This document shows, piece by piece, positions 8,718 through 19,981 of a stretch of 64,000 nucleotides of DNA. The stretch comes from Leishmania martiniquensis. Lineage: Eukaryota; Euglenozoa; Kinetoplastea; Trypanosomatida; Trypanosomatidae. The translations under genes and the position numbers were made by a program. The stretch lies in contig NC_090162.1 of assembly GCF_017916325.1 (NCBI RefSeq), forward strand, positions 74,501-138,500. The letters run 5' to 3'. The notes under the pieces were generated by a model that was not told where the DNA came from, made no database searches, and saw only the letters and a program-made list of their open reading frames with translations. Numbering within the stretch: position 1 is the first letter of the stretch; each line of letters opens with the position of its first letter.

Positions 8718-11700
8718 TCTTTCTTTTCGGCTAAGTTCGGTTGCCGCGCGTATTTCTCCGTCTTTATGTTCAAAGGGGAAGTGTATAGAGCAGTCGACAG
8801 GTATGATGGTTTCTGTGAAGAAACAGCGACCACATGAAAAGTGCGCGTTGTTCGATATGGCAATGCGACAAGAGACACCGATGTGTTAAATAAGGTGATG
8901 GCATAAGCAAAGCAATAAAAGTAAAAAAGCAGAAAACAGGTAAACGGATATAGAGCAATAGCTCAGGAACCATGCAAAGCAGGTGCACTAGACGCGCTAG
9001 TTCGCACCAGTAGTGCTGCGACACAGCAGCACGGTCATTAGTACCTCATCACCCCAGAGGAGACGACGGGTAATAATGGCGGGTCAAGAGAGAAGCTACA
9101 TGGTGCAGCCTGAGCCGTGAGGAGTCTACTAACATATGCAGCGCATTTTTTCTTGCCGTAATATACTCAGTCTGAAGCGAGATCCATGAACAACACTAGC
9201 GGCGTGCAAATCATGAATGTTGGCAATGGAAGTCATGCGGTCACTTTTTGCGCCGTATGCCAACGATAAACATCATTCAGAGATGCAATATTTCAAGAAC
9301 GTCAACTGTGAGAAACCAAACTATGTACTCATAGCGCCGCCACGTCCAAAAAAAAACGAGAAACTAGAGATGCTAGAGGGGCAAACACAGCCCATCAGTG
9401 GAGCTTCAAAGACAGCCATCTAGAGTGGCTATCCACACCTAGCCCTCCGGCCCTTTCACTATACAGTGGATATTCGATGCTTACTTATACACCAGTCGCT
9501 GAATGGGTCGTTCAGCGGTGGTTCGCCACCTCATGACAGAAAGGTCAGCCACCGGTTACTAAAAAAAAAAGCGGTGAAGACTGTCAGCAGCAGTCTTCGA
9601 GCGTTTTAGACTTCTTAATTCCACAAGAGCGACAGCTGCTCTGCTTTTTAATCTTTAGCTCAGCTGATTCTGTGCTGACTATTCTCAGGCAATCCCAAAA
9701 ATGCGGAATATTGTTAGTTGCTAAATTGAGCCAGGAAGCCCCTTCACCACATGAGAGCCAAGCAAAGTATTTGATGATGTGAAGCAGCATCAGTGCTACG
9801 AGAAGAAACAGACGAAACCCATTGAACCTAGAAGCGGTCAGCATAAAAACACATCAGGACACTTGAGAAGAAAAACCTCTTCACTCTCGTGTTGGGGAGA
9901 CATTCTTGCAAACCACCGAAGAGCAAGAGCTCCCTTAGAACCTGATAATGTCATAGGGGCAACCTTTCGGAGCTCTTCCTACAAAAGAGCCTTTTGGCCT
10001 CTGAGAGACTGCACAGTGCTATGAGCAGACTACAGGTACTAAACCTAATCCTTTTCTTTTCAGAGCAATTTGGACAACATGATTGCTACCCTCAAAGTTG
10101 CTCTTATGCGCAGGACCAATCGAAAGTAAAACAGCCCTCTTGAGTTACCTTACCTTTGGCAGCGCAAAATCACCCTAAGTCCAAGTGCCTATGCCAGTAA
10201 AAAGGTGCCTCAAGCACACTCGATAAATATGTGACCTTGGCAATACGCGCAAGCACAACTTTTGTGCACACTTGCTACCACTTACTGTGGAAGTAAGCTT
10301 TCTATCACGCTATCCTTCCTTTTACAGTCACAATGGTTCTACAACACCTCAGTGCGCGTGATATCTCAGGCGCGCAGCACACCACTCTATGAGAGTGAAG
10401 GGGCACCAAGCAGCGCTTATCCGTGACAGTGCCGAGCCATCTCTGGCTGCGACAGAGGGTGGCGGCGCCCACGATGTGGGGAGGGCAGAGCGACTTATGG
10501 CTGCTGATGCCGGCGGCCGTGCCCATGGTGGCGTGGCGTCGAAGCGGCCTGCTACCGTGAGCGCGCTTGTGCCGCGCATGTGCTGTGCGAAGCGTGGGCC
10601 GCCGCTCGAAAGTGCCCTACCCCCCCTGCCCCCGCTCCCCCTCCGCTCGGCCTGCACTCTGCGTACGTGTGTGAGGGGGCCTGAGCCACGGCGCGGGGGC
10701 TGCTTTTGGTGCGGCCTGCGAAGCGTGGTGGCGTGTAGGGTGTGGTGCGGGGGTGGGTGGGCGCCTGTCCGTGGCGCTTGCGTAGGGCAGCGTCGCCCCC
10801 TCACTTCCACATACACACACACACACACGTCGTCGGGCCCCGTGTGGCAGCTCTGCAGGGTGGGAGTGGTGCATGATGAGAAAACGCAATTCAGGCTGCA
10901 AATATGGGCCGGCTAAAAAGCGGGGTGTAGTGTTTTTTTAAGGTTGGACCAAAGGGTTTTGTTGTCAATGTTGATATCCTTAAGGAAAAAACGCAGAAAA
11001 AAATGTGTTAAGTGCTTGTGTAGGAAGTGTCCTGTCACTTTACTATTTTTGAGCTGGCATGTGTGTTGTAGGCGCTTTCTTTGGATTGTTTGTTTAATGT
11101 TTGCGATTACGCATGTTTTTGCTACTTTCGTCGAAAGAGTATAGACACTTGTATTAAGCACATCTGATTGCTGAGGACATTGGTCGGCGTGTTTTTTCTT
11201 CACGTTTGCACTGTTGCTCTCTACTTTCCTGGTTTTTTGTAGTGTTCGTTAATGTGTCGTGGGTTCTTCGTGCGCTTTTGGGTCTATTGAACAGCTTTCA
11301 GGAAACATAACGACTCTACTTTCGTGGCTTCGCGAAGGAGGATGCTAAGGCTGCCATTATCAAGTAGAGAATGCATTACGAACTCATAAGGTCTCTTGGC
11401 TCGTTCATGCCAGGTTGGCGAGTGTAGTTCGTTTTGTTGAAGCGAATAATCCTGGTGTTACTGTTGTTGCTGGAGGAGCGATTAGGCTTACGGGCAGCCT
11501 GCTGATTTTTTTTTTTTGCAGTGCTGACTCAATGTGCTTCTTTTTTCACAGTGGAAAGGGCCACGTTCTCGTTGTTGCTCGTTGGGAGTCTGCCGAGAGC
11601 ACCTTTCTCATGTTACTGGCCCATGATACACAGGGCACAAGTGGCATGATAGGGCGCCAGCAGCCTCACGACGTCTAGTTATTCTGCCTTTTCCTTTATG

Positions 11701-12422
11701 GCGCACTCCTAGCTCATCCCTCTGTGGTAAATCGGTCTGCTGAAAGCGAAAAAAGGTAGGACGTATGTTTTTCCTCTCCTTTCTTGCGGTAGGAAGGGGT
11801 ACTTTATTTCACGTCTTTTACCGTTTTCCAGATGCAATCTAATCTCTCCTCGATGAACCACGGTTAATGTGTTCTCTTTTTGCTGATTTTTTTCGCTCCT
11901 CATGGCGTTTAGTGGTCGAGAGTAACCTGGGGTATTAGTATTAGCGCTGTGAAAGTACACCCTTCAACAAAATCTTAGGGATATGTTTTCCGGAGGAGGA
12001 ACAGTGCGTAACTGCGTTGTAGCGGAGCTGCCAGTGACTCATCTTTGCGGACGAAAAACAGGAAGCGATTGCCCCTTCACTTCTTTCCTTGCCAGTGCAT
12101 CTTTGCTCTCAAGAGTGCTGAGCTTTATTCTTCTTTGCACCAGAGATTTCGGTATGGTGCGCCGCTCCATGGTTGTACTGAAACTTGGTGTTGCAGCTGT
12201 CATGTGCTTCCGCAGTGTGCTTCCCTACTTTCTTTTGCCCCTTTCCTTTACTACTATCAAACATGAAAGTTTAATTTAGTATCTCGTTTTGAGGAGCTGA
12301 TCTGAAGCGCACTAATCAAGCGAAGAAAGATTCTCGTCTGGAGCTGAAGCTCACATATCATTTTTGTGTTTCTTTCGTTGACTCGCTATCGAGGCTGCTC
12401 TATCAAGCGCAGAAAACAAAAA
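8718..12422. promoter_or_regulatory. Divergent strand-switch region, probable transcription start region
   Basis: About 3.7 kb with no supportable gene between the last minus-strand gene (ACP) and the first plus-strand gene (methylmalonyl-CoA mutase). It is noticeably AT-richer than the rest of the window. By eye the plus strand is A-rich on the left (about 8,800-10,330) and T/G-rich on the right (about 10,900-12,000), with a GC-rich SIDER2-like copy between the two halves. In Leishmania and trypanosomes divergent strand-switch regions are established sites of RNA polymerase II initiation, marked by histone variants and acetylation and lacking a TATA-type core promoter. That function is inferred from gene orientation. 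Confidence 0.8.
10351..10884 (+). mobile_element. SIDER2-like retroposon, copy 1
   Basis: Starts at AGTGCGCGTGATATCTCAGG and runs as a near-exact match to the copies at 20272 and 40593 as far as the shared block 'GTGTGGCAGCTCTGCAG' at about 10857; the tail to a short A-run at 10884 is degenerate. A CA microsatellite sits inside at about 10811-10828. Length (about 530 bp), repeat number, GC-richness and location fit the Leishmania SIDER2 family of short degenerate retroposons; the family name is assigned from these properties, not from a search. Long reverse ORFs over this element are present in every full copy and are not genes. This copy lies in the strand-switch region. Confidence 0.75.
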
Positions 12423-14594
12423 ATGATGCGCCGTAGCTGCATTGTGCTATCCGCGGCACTCCCACCGGAGTGGGTGGCTGCGGCAAGAAAGGAGTTGAAG
12501 AACCGTGACCCCGCGACCTTGGCCACTCACTCCAGCAACGGATTCGACATAAAGCCGCTCTACCTAGCGGAGGACGTGGAGATGCACCCGGCGATGCCTG
12601 GCTTTTTCCCGTACACCCGTGGTGTGCACTCGACGATGTATGCCGGCCGCCCGTGGACGATTCGACAGTACGCTGGTTTTTCCACGGCGGAGGAGTCGAA
12701 CAACTTCTACAAAACTGCTCTCAAAAATGGACAGCAAGGCCTATCAGTTGCTTTTGATCTACCGACACACCGTGGCTACGACTCTGACCATCCGCGCGTC
12801 TCCGGTGATATTGGGATGGCTGGCGTTGCGGTGGATTCTGTGGAAGACATGAAATTGCTTTTCAAAGATATCCCTTTGGATAAGGTGAGTGTTTCCATGA
12901 CCATGAATGGCGCTGTTATCCCTGTTCTCGCCTTTTTCGCGGTGGCTGCAGAGGAGAGCGGTGTTTCGCAAGAGAAGCTGTGTGGCACCATCCAAAACGA
13001 TATCTTGAAGGAGTTTATGGTGCGCAACACGTACATTTTCCCTCCTACCCCCTCAATGCGCGTCCTCGGCGATGTTATGGCCTACCTGAGCAAGCGCCAG
13101 CCGAAATTTAATAGTATCAGTATCAGCGGCTACCACATCCAAGAGGCCGGTGGCCACGGTGCCTTGGAGCTAGCGTTCACCCTCGCCAATGGCCTCGAGT
13201 ACATTCGGTGCGCCGAGCAGCGTGGGCTGACAGTGGACGATGTGGCACCGCGGTTTTCGTTTTTTTTCGGCATTGGCATGAACTTTTACTGTGAGATTGC
13301 GAAACTTCGTGCTGCAAGGACGCTGTGGGCGACATACGTGAAGAAGAAGTTCAATCCGAAGAATCCGAAGAGTCTGCTTCTACGAACGCACTCACAGACG
13401 TCTGGCTGGTCCCTGACCGAGCAGGACATGGAAAACAACATCATTCGGACAACTATTGAGGCCATGGCGGCTGTGATGGGGGGTGTGCAGAGTCTGCACA
13501 CGAATGCCTACGATGAGGCTGTGGCACTTCCATCGGTGCAGAGCTCTCGGACTGCGCGTAATACCCAGATTATCCTTCAGGAGGAAACACACATTTGCGG
13601 CGTTGTGGACCCATGGGGCGGGTCGTATATGATGGAGGCACTGACGCAGGATATGATGAAGAGGGCGTCCGAAATCATCGACGATGTGGAGGCGAAGGGT
13701 GGCATGACTAAATGCATTGAGGAGGGTTTCCCGAAACTCATGGTGGAGGAGAGTGCTGCGCGGCGGCAGGCGGCCATCGATTCGGGCGCAGAAACCATTG
13801 TCGGCGTCAACAAGTATATCAATCCAAATGACAAAGTCCCTGAGACACTTCGTATTGATAACGACAAGGTGCGCAATGGCCAGATTGCCGCATTGAAGAA
13901 GCTGAAGACCGCACGCGACAACGCCAGGGTGCATGAGATGCTGAAGAAGGTGACGGAAGCTTGCAGGGACGACAAGATCAATATTCTCGAGGCTGCCATT
14001 GAGGCTGCGCGAGTGCGGGCAACTCTTGGTGAGATTACCTCCGCTATGGAGGAAGTCTACGGCCGCTACGTTGCGAAGAATCAGGTAGTGCAAGGCGTGT
14101 ATTACAACTCCTACCTGAAGGGAGGCGGCAAGGAGGAGCAGAAGCACGTTGAAGCCATCAAAGCCCGCATCGACGCCTTCGCGGCGAGGGAGGGTCGTCG
14201 ACCGCGGATTATGGTGGCCAAAGTTGGCCAGGACGGACACGACCGTGGCGCAAAAGTGGTTGCCACTGGCCTCGCCGACATGGGCTATGATGTAGATATT
14301 GGCCCGTTGTTTCAGACTCCCGAAGAGGTTGCCCGCCATGCCGTCGAAAACGATGTGCATATTTGCGGGGCGAGCTCACTTGCTGCAGGCCATCGAACGC
14401 TTATTCCGCAGCTCATAGACGAGCTGAAGAAGCTCGGCGCTGACGATATCATCGTTACTGCCGGTGGCGTGATTCCACCCGAAGACTACCAGAGTCTTTA
14501 CGACGCCGGCGTTAAGCTCATCTTTGGCCCCGGCACGCCCATTCCGAAGTGCGCTGAACAGATGATCGAGGTCCTGGAGGCTCGTCAGAAGTAA
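12423..14594 (+). CDS. MCM: Methylmalonyl-CoA mutase, mitochondrial
   Basis: 723 aa. It interconverts (R)-methylmalonyl-CoA and succinyl-CoA using adenosylcobalamin, linking propionate and branched-chain amino acid carbon to the TCA cycle in the mitochondrion. The N-terminal TIM-barrel contains the family blocks '[10 protein letters not shown]', '[19 protein letters not shown]' and '[15 protein letters not shown]'. The C-terminal cobalamin-binding domain has the D-x-H-x-x-G signature as DGHDRG with lower-ligand His606, followed by the 'GASSLAAGH' and 'GGVIP' segments. It is full length for the human-type single-chain enzyme. The frame is open further upstream but only from a GTG; I chose the first ATG of the tandem pair at 12423. 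First gene of the plus-strand cluster. Its likely 3'UTR carries a SIDER2-like remnant. Confidence 0.97.
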   Translation: MMRRSCIVLSAALPPEWVAAARKELKNRDPATLATHSSNGFDIKPLYLAEDVEMHPAMPGFFPYTRGVHSTMYAGRPWTIRQYAGFSTAEESNNFYKTALKNGQQGLSVAFDLPTHRGYDSDHPRVSGDIGMAGVAVDSVEDMKLLFKDIPLDKVSVSMTMNGAVIPVLAFFAVAAEESGVSQEKLCGTIQNDILKEFMVRNTYIFPPTPSMRVLGDVMAYLSKRQPKFNSISISGYHIQEAGGHGALELAFTLANGLEYIRCAEQRGLTVDDVAPRFSFFFGIGMNFYCEIAKLRAARTLWATYVKKKFNPKNPKSLLLRTHSQTSGWSLTEQDMENNIIRTTIEAMAAVMGGVQSLHTNAYDEAVALPSVQSSRTARNTQIILQEETHICGVVDPWGGSYMMEALTQDMMKRASEIIDDVEAKGGMTKCIEEGFPKLMVEESAARRQAAIDSGAETIVGVNKYINPNDKVPETLRIDNDKVRNGQIAALKKLKTARDNARVHEMLKKVTEACRDDKINILEAAIEAARVRATLGEITSAMEEVYGRYVAKNQVVQGVYYNSYLKGGGKEEQKHVEAIKARIDAFAAREGRRPRIMVAKVGQDGHDRGAKVVATGLADMGYDVDIGPLFQTPEEVARHAVENDVHICGASSLAAGHRTLIPQLIDELKKLGADDIIVTAGGVIPPEDYQSLYDAGVKLIFGPGTPIPKCAEQMIEVLEARQK

Positions 14595-15365
14595 GCGCAC
14601 GCGCTACGGGGCTTGTCACTCTTGGAGTGGCAGCCTCATCACCAAAACATTTTTTTACTCTTCCATACTGGCTTGCAACTTTCTGCTTCCTTTGTAGAGG
14701 CCGACACACTCTGCCTCAAGCACGCTGCAGCTTTACTCCTTGATTGCTACTCGCTTTCTTTTCGTGTGTGCTTCTCATATCTTTTATTTCTGCCATTGCT
14801 ACTCTGAAGTCGCATGACTGTTTTGCTCTTCCTTCAAATGCTTTTTTCTCGTTTTCGATGAAATTCGACATCGCCAAACTCTTGCTTCCTCCCCGAATTC
14901 GACATGTACTACCACCAGCGGAGGCTTCTGTGGTTTCCTCGTACTCGTGCGCCCGTACACGCTCCCAAAGAATCAGTGAGTGAAGCTCAATTTAGGGCTA
15001 GAGAAAAGCACCTTTCTGGGGACCTGCAGCAGGAACGGCACACAAGACGAATTCTCTTTACCTACTTGCACTGTGAAAGCGAAAAAAAGGGGAAATTCTT
15101 TTGAGGTGTCATCGTGGTGTACCAGACGTTTTTATTCTCTGCTTGCCCGCCGGCCGGTTCCGCTCGTTTTTATTTTCTCGCGCCCGTGCCTTTCGCTTTC
15201 GTGACGAGGGATGGAATTAGCAATGCTGAATATCACCGAAGGAAAACCTCTCTGCTTTTTTCTTCAAAGGGAATAAGCGAACTAAAACGAAGAAAAACGA
15301 AATGCGCACATTGACGCACTTTCCAGCTCTCCGCTCAGATATGCATTTGCACATCTGGGCAACCG

Positions 15366-15381
15366 ATATATATATATATAT
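15366..15381. repeat. (AT)8 microsatellite
   Basis: Sixteen bases of alternating A and T about 70 bp before the truncated SIDER2-like copy. Confidence 0.9.
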
Positions 15382-15451
15382 GCGCTCATTCATTACTCTT
15401 TGCTATCGTGGAGGTCGCAGCTACCCCTGATGAGTGGAAACTGGTCTAGGC

Positions 15452-15696
15452 GCGCGTGATATCTCAGGCGCGCAGCACACCACTCTATGAGAGTGAAGGG
15501 GCACCAAGCAGCGCTTATCCGTGACAGTGCCGAGCCATCTCTGGCTGCGACAGAGGGTGGCGGCGCCCACGATGTGGGGAGGGCAGAGCGACTTATGGCT
15601 GCTGATGCCGGCGGCCGTGCCCATGGTGGCGTGGCGTCGAAGCGGCGCATGACGCGTATTCTGTAGCCGAGGGGAGAGGCGCACGGAAGAGAAAAA
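15452..15696 (+). mobile_element. SIDER2-like retroposon, copy 2, internal deletion
   Basis: Has the same left part as the full copies, up to 'GTGGCGTCGAAGCGG', then jumps directly to the right-end block 'CGTATTCTGTAGCCGAGGGG' and an A-run. Compared with the copy at 20272 about 326 bp are missing (equivalent to roughly 20469-20794). Both ends are retained, so this is an internal deletion and not a 5' truncation. It lies in the probable 3'UTR of methylmalonyl-CoA mutase, same orientation as the gene. Confidence 0.75.
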
Positions 15697-16294
15697 TCAC
15701 AGATGTAATTGAGAGCTGTTTCCTCGGAAGGGGAGAGTGTGAAGAAGGCTGACTGTGACGATGTTTAATCGAAGCTCAGCCGTCTCTGCATACACTCTTT
15801 GTGCGTATGCGGAGGCGCATGCGACAGTGAATAGCAGATGGCGTTAGCACGCGATGCGAATCGTCGGGCGGTCTGCTTAATGGAAAAGCGATTGCAGAAG
15901 CTTTAGCTTCCGTACCTGCGTCTGCGATGTGTTCTGAGGCTGCCAAGCGATGCACAAAGCAACAGGCCATTTCTCTAGACACTCACTGCCTCCACGCATT
16001 TCCTTCTCACTCGCATCTTGCCTTCTTCAGTGCAGGGTCACGTATAGCGGCACTCCACACAACCAGAAAGGAAAGGGAAAGGAAAAGGCAGAGCAACTGA
16101 TGACATGTGTGGCATCACGGCTTTTACGATCATCTCATTCTGCTATGACATTTATTTGGCTGACCCCTCCTGTTTTCACCCTGAAGTTGTGTCAGCTGTT
16201 GCTACAGCGACAGGAAGCGTCGGGCGGTTCAAACACGGCCCCTCCTGGTGACTTTTTTTAGCTCATACTTTCTGCTTTCTCTCATATCCACCCC

Positions 16295-19200
16295 ATGTCA
16301 CTCTTTTCAACCGCTAGTTTTTTGAGGGACATCAAACACGTCGATAAGGACCTGCGATTAATGGCCCTGTTTGATCTTCAGCGTCACCTACCAAGTGCGG
16401 CTGACGACACTATCACCAACGACGTGGTGGATCAAGTGCTTCGTTGCCTTTCTCTTGACGAGCGGTGTGAGGAAGTTCAGAACGAGGCCGCTAACGTGCT
16501 TCCCTATATGGTGGTAAAGTGCAGCCAGAGAGATGTAGTTTTCCAGTACCTGTTGTCAAATATCACGAAAAAGCGTGTGCCGGATGGCAGCTATGCCGCT
16601 GACTTGCAGTACCTCAGTGGAATGGCTTTTCGAAGGTGCTGTACTGAGTTCGCTAGCGAGGCTCGCAGAAACGTGACTTTCTGGCAAAAGCAAATTAATG
16701 TGGCTCGGCATCTCTGCGCCGGCTGTGCAGCGCAGCTTGACTTGGATGACGTGGAGGACACGCCGCGCGAGATTCTTTACACCGCGGTGAATGTGCTTGT
16801 GCCCGCCTACAAAGAAGCGCTAGGCGAGCGTGATGCCCTCATAAAGCGGGCGGTGAGGGACTTCCAGAAAACCAATTCGATCCGACACTCAAGCCTCACC
16901 CTCGTCGAATCCCTGCTGCCGCTTGTGAACACCTCGACGCAAGAAAATGTGATAGGAGAGTCGCTGAAGCTGCTTGTGGCCGCGACATCCAACGAACAGT
17001 ACGTCGCCTACCTTCAGCTCTTCGAGGTCGAGATGCGTGCGCTGCGGTCGCCTCCCATGCAGGCGGTTCAACAGGTCATCGACTCCGCTTGCGAGCGTCT
17101 TGCCCATGCCACGGAGCAGTACGATGAAAGGGAGGACAGCACAGATACGCTGCTTGAAGTTGTCTACTCTCTGGTGCAGATGCGAAAAAGTGGCGAGACC
17201 CCTTTGTGGCAAGGCACCTTCGCCGCTGTCAAGGACTTGTGCACTTTCGATCCGTACGCGTCAGGTGCAGAGGAGGACACCTGCGCTACCGGCAGCGGAT
17301 ACGATAACGACTATGACGAGTACTACGATTACGACAACGGGACGTCAGACTCTACATGGAAGATTCGCACGTGGGCGATTCGTATCTTGCAGGTGCTTGT
17401 GGCTCACCACGACGATAAGGCGTTGGGCATGCAGTCCCTAATTATAGCGGCGACCGCGCTCCAGGACCGCGCGCAAGCCGTGCAGCTGGAGGCCGTGAAA
17501 CTGGTGCGCACGGTGGCCCGTTGTACCTACGCGCGTGACGCGGACTGCGTCGCATTGGTTACGAGCCTCTGCCATGAAATCTGCAAGCGCGTCGGTGTTG
17601 AGGATGACAAGATTACGACCTCCCTCGTAAAGGCTCTGAATGACATATTTGATGCCCTCGCGCACGCTGCGGGGCTTTGTGAGAGCACAGTGCCGCTAGT
17701 GCTGAATCAGGTCCGCGCCCACTTCTCCCAAGTGGCAACCAGTGCGGCCGCCGTGGAGGGGTGCCGGAGCATTGTGGTGAGCGTTGTGAGGTCAAGGGGA
17801 GATGGTGCATTGTTGGACAGTGAGATCGTGAACCTTGCTAAGGAGCTTCCGGCGTTGTGCCTGTGCGGCGGCAAGTCGAGTGCCATAGCAGTCTGCATCA
17901 CCAAGGTCAGCGACACGCTTGCGCAGGTGTATGAGATCACCCACGACGTATCGGTACCGGCCGCTCTGAGCAGCAACTATGGCGCTCTGCTAGAGAACCG
18001 TAGCTTTCCGGCCGCGTGCCGAGCGGCAGCGGCAGAGGGTCTGGCGAACTGGGCTGCAGCCTATGGTCTCCCCACAGGGGAGCAACCCGTCACCTCGCTA
18101 TGGCGCGCACTGGACCACGAGGAAGTGAGGCTGCATACCCTCCGAGCATTGAGCACGATTGCGAGCAGCAATATATCGTCGGTATCGCTTCCGGCTCCTG
18201 CGCTGGAGAAAGTGGCGCTGCTAGCTGATTCCGAGTCGGCAAGCGTGCGGGCGTCCTCCGTCGACGTGCTCTTGCGCTACTTGACAGCACACAGCATGCC
18301 ATCTTTAGCGGCGCCACTTCTGCAGCACTTGATGACCATGTTTGCACCGGGCCATTCCCTGTCACTGTCGTCGTGTGAGCTAGCCGAGGTCTGCTCGCTG
18401 GCGCTTCTTCTCGCAAAGCTCTTCCAGCTCCAAACAGAGAAGGCTGTATCGTTCTACGAGACGTACATTGTGGAGTCGTGGGAACACATTGCTCGACTGG
18501 CCGATGCTGTGCTATGGAGTCGGAGCCTGATGAACCCAGCACTAGACAGCCTCACAACGCTCGTGGCCACCGTGTATGAGCATGAGTTTGCGTCACGAAC
18601 GGCGATCGAGGATGATGTGCGCCAGTTTTTGGTATCGAACCAGCCACACATCTCATGCATCTGCAGAATGGTGCGCTGCGTGCGCGCTGCCTCCAGATCC
18701 ACTATTAACGCCTTTTTGCTCTCTCTTTCTGACCAACTGGCGGAACGGGCGCACCTCCTCCTTTGTGTCGGCGAGGTTGGCCAGGTGAGCAGGCTGGATG
18801 CCGAATGGTCCGCGCTGGTTCTGAACAGTGTGCAGAGCAAGGAAGGCGAGTTGGTGCGGTCTTGCGGAGAGCTGTCGCTTGCGTTGTGCATGCTGCACCC
18901 TGGCAACACCGAGACCATCTTGACAACGTGCGGTGAGCGGGCAGTGGAAGGCGGCACCACTGGCAGGTACTATTATGTGAAGTCCATCAAAGAAGCTGCA
19001 ACACGGGCCCTTTCGCAGCAGCGCACAGCGTTTCACGACGCTGCAGTGAGCAAACACCTCCTGTCCCTCCTCCTTCAGTCATCTGCGGGCGCAGACTTGG
19101 TGGAGCTATACGGAGCGTGCGCTGGAATTCTTAGCGTGTTCTTGCTTGACGTAGAACCCGGCTTGATGATCGCCGATGCCTTGTTCAAGACAGAAACGTC

Positions 19201-19981
19201 CCTGGATACGCGAGTGACGTGCATGGTGGCCCTGCGCTACTTCCTGAGCACGCTGGTGGAGCGTTCTGCAACGATTGAGGGTTATCGCTCCATTACCTTG
19301 CGGGCACTTTTCCAGCTGCACCGGCCTACGGACACAAAGGAGAGCACCGCACCGTCGCTGCCGCTGCGCTGCATGGCCTTGAGACTTTTGACCACGGTGC
19401 TTCAGATCTGTCCGTGTTGGCTCCTTTGCGAGGAGACACGCTCGACAATATTTCCGAATTTGTTGCAGGAGCTGCGGGAAGACGCCAAGCTGCTGGGAAC
19501 GTATGACTTGAGTGGGTACACCCACCGTGTGGACAAGGGGCTGGAGTGCCGCAAGCTGGCGTTCGAGTCGCTCTCTGCAGTCTTCGGAGCCGCTCGCCAG
19601 CACAGCGTGGATCTGGTGGAATACTGTGAATCGGAGAGTTCTGTTGTCAACATGCTCATTGTGGCTTGCAGCTCTCACGGCAGCGGTGATCGCGAAGCTT
19701 CGATCAATGATACCGCGAAGGATCTGCTTGTGCTATTTGTCGAGAGGAGGCCCGAGTTCATCTTCTCTGCTCCGCAGGTTGACTCCTTGGTCTCAAAGCT
19801 ATCGCACGACATCAAGTGGGGTGCCTCACTGACAGATGCGCAGAAGACGACACTCTTGCACACCATCCGATGTGTCATGAAGCTGAGTAGTCAACCTGCT
19901 TTTGCGTGTCACGCAGGCTTCCAGGAAGTGGCGGAGGTCGCCCGCAAATCTACCTTACTGCCGCAAAGCCTCAAGCTGTGA
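16295..19981 (+). CDS. CAND1: CAND1/TIP120-like cullin exchange factor
   Basis: 1228 aa, almost identical in length to human CAND1 (1230). It is HEAT/ARM-repeat-like throughout. The N-terminus 'DIKHVDKDLRLMALFDL' parallels CAND1 'SSDKDFRFMATNDL'. An acidic Asp/Tyr stretch at about 334-349, followed by 'STWKIRTWAIRIL', matches the CAND1 acidic loop followed by 'SWKVRRAAAKCL'. Near the C-terminus 'YTHRVDKGLECRKLAFESL' parallels the TIP120 block 'FKHTVDDGLDIRKAAFECM'. CAND1 binds unneddylated cullin-RBX1 and drives exchange of substrate receptors on SCF-type ubiquitin ligases. Identification is from order and motifs over the full length. The ATG at 16295 is the first in frame. A SIDER2-like element follows in its probable 3'UTR. 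Confidence 0.85.
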   Translation: MSLFSTASFLRDIKHVDKDLRLMALFDLQRHLPSAADDTITNDVVDQVLRCLSLDERCEEVQNEAANVLPYMVVKCSQRDVVFQYLLSNITKKRVPDGSYAADLQYLSGMAFRRCCTEFASEARRNVTFWQKQINVARHLCAGCAAQLDLDDVEDTPREILYTAVNVLVPAYKEALGERDALIKRAVRDFQKTNSIRHSSLTLVESLLPLVNTSTQENVIGESLKLLVAATSNEQYVAYLQLFEVEMRALRSPPMQAVQQVIDSACERLAHATEQYDEREDSTDTLLEVVYSLVQMRKSGETPLWQGTFAAVKDLCTFDPYASGAEEDTCATGSGYDNDYDEYYDYDNGTSDSTWKIRTWAIRILQVLVAHHDDKALGMQSLIIAATALQDRAQAVQLEAVKLVRTVARCTYARDADCVALVTSLCHEICKRVGVEDDKITTSLVKALNDIFDALAHAAGLCESTVPLVLNQVRAHFSQVATSAAAVEGCRSIVVSVVRSRGDGALLDSEIVNLAKELPALCLCGGKSSAIAVCITKVSDTLAQVYEITHDVSVPAALSSNYGALLENRSFPAACRAAAAEGLANWAAAYGLPTGEQPVTSLWRALDHEEVRLHTLRALSTIASSNISSVSLPAPALEKVALLADSESASVRASSVDVLLRYLTAHSMPSLAAPLLQHLMTMFAPGHSLSLSSCELAEVCSLALLLAKLFQLQTEKAVSFYETYIVESWEHIARLADAVLWSRSLMNPALDSLTTLVATVYEHEFASRTAIEDDVRQFLVSNQPHISCICRMVRCVRAASRSTINAFLLSLSDQLAERAHLLLCVGEVGQVSRLDAEWSALVLNSVQSKEGELVRSCGELSLALCMLHPGNTETILTTCGERAVEGGTTGRYYYVKSIKEAATRALSQQRTAFHDAAVSKHLLSLLLQSSAGADLVELYGACAGILSVFLLDVEPGLMIADALFKTETSLDTRVTCMVALRYFLSTLVERSATIEGYRSITLRALFQLHRPTDTKESTAPSLPLRCMALRLLTTVLQICPCWLLCEETRSTIFPNLLQELREDAKLLGTYDLSGYTHRVDKGLECRKLAFESLSAVFGAARQHSVDLVEYCESESSVVNMLIVACSSHGSGDREASINDTAKDLLVLFVERRPEFIFSAPQVDSLVSKLSHDIKWGASLTDAQKTTLLHTIRCVMKLSSQPAFACHAGFQEVAEVARKSTLLPQSLKL

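Larger units (their letters stand above)
14595..16294. other. Spacer downstream of methylmalonyl-CoA mutase
   Basis: 1.7 kb without a gene. It is T-rich and pyrimidine-rich near 14,640-14,860, has an (AT)8 run at 15366-15381, then an internally deleted SIDER2-like copy at 15452-15696. It probably comprises the mutase 3'UTR and the CAND1 5' leader. Confidence 0.65.

Noticed and set aside
9217..9423. 68-aa ORF in the strand-switch region
   Set aside because: Short, A-rich, no domain, isolated from any cluster; random ORFs of this length are expected.
9430..9560. Possible tRNA-like inverted segments in the strand-switch region
   Set aside because: No cloverleaf with A-box and B-box could be drawn; pairing is limited to short stems.
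10349..10828. Long reverse and forward ORFs over each SIDER2-like copy (also at 20270-20749 and 40426-41307)
   Set aside because: Nearly identical in all full copies, highly Pro/Arg/Ala-biased, and explained by GC-rich repeat sequence without stop codons.
13392..14360. 322-aa reverse ORF inside methylmalonyl-CoA mutase
   Set aside because: Shadow of the mutase frame; composition and lack of any domain agree with an antisense artefact.
16295..19981. First thought: tubulin cofactor D
   Set aside because: Both are HEAT proteins, but the N-terminal, acidic-loop and C-terminal blocks and the length fit CAND1.
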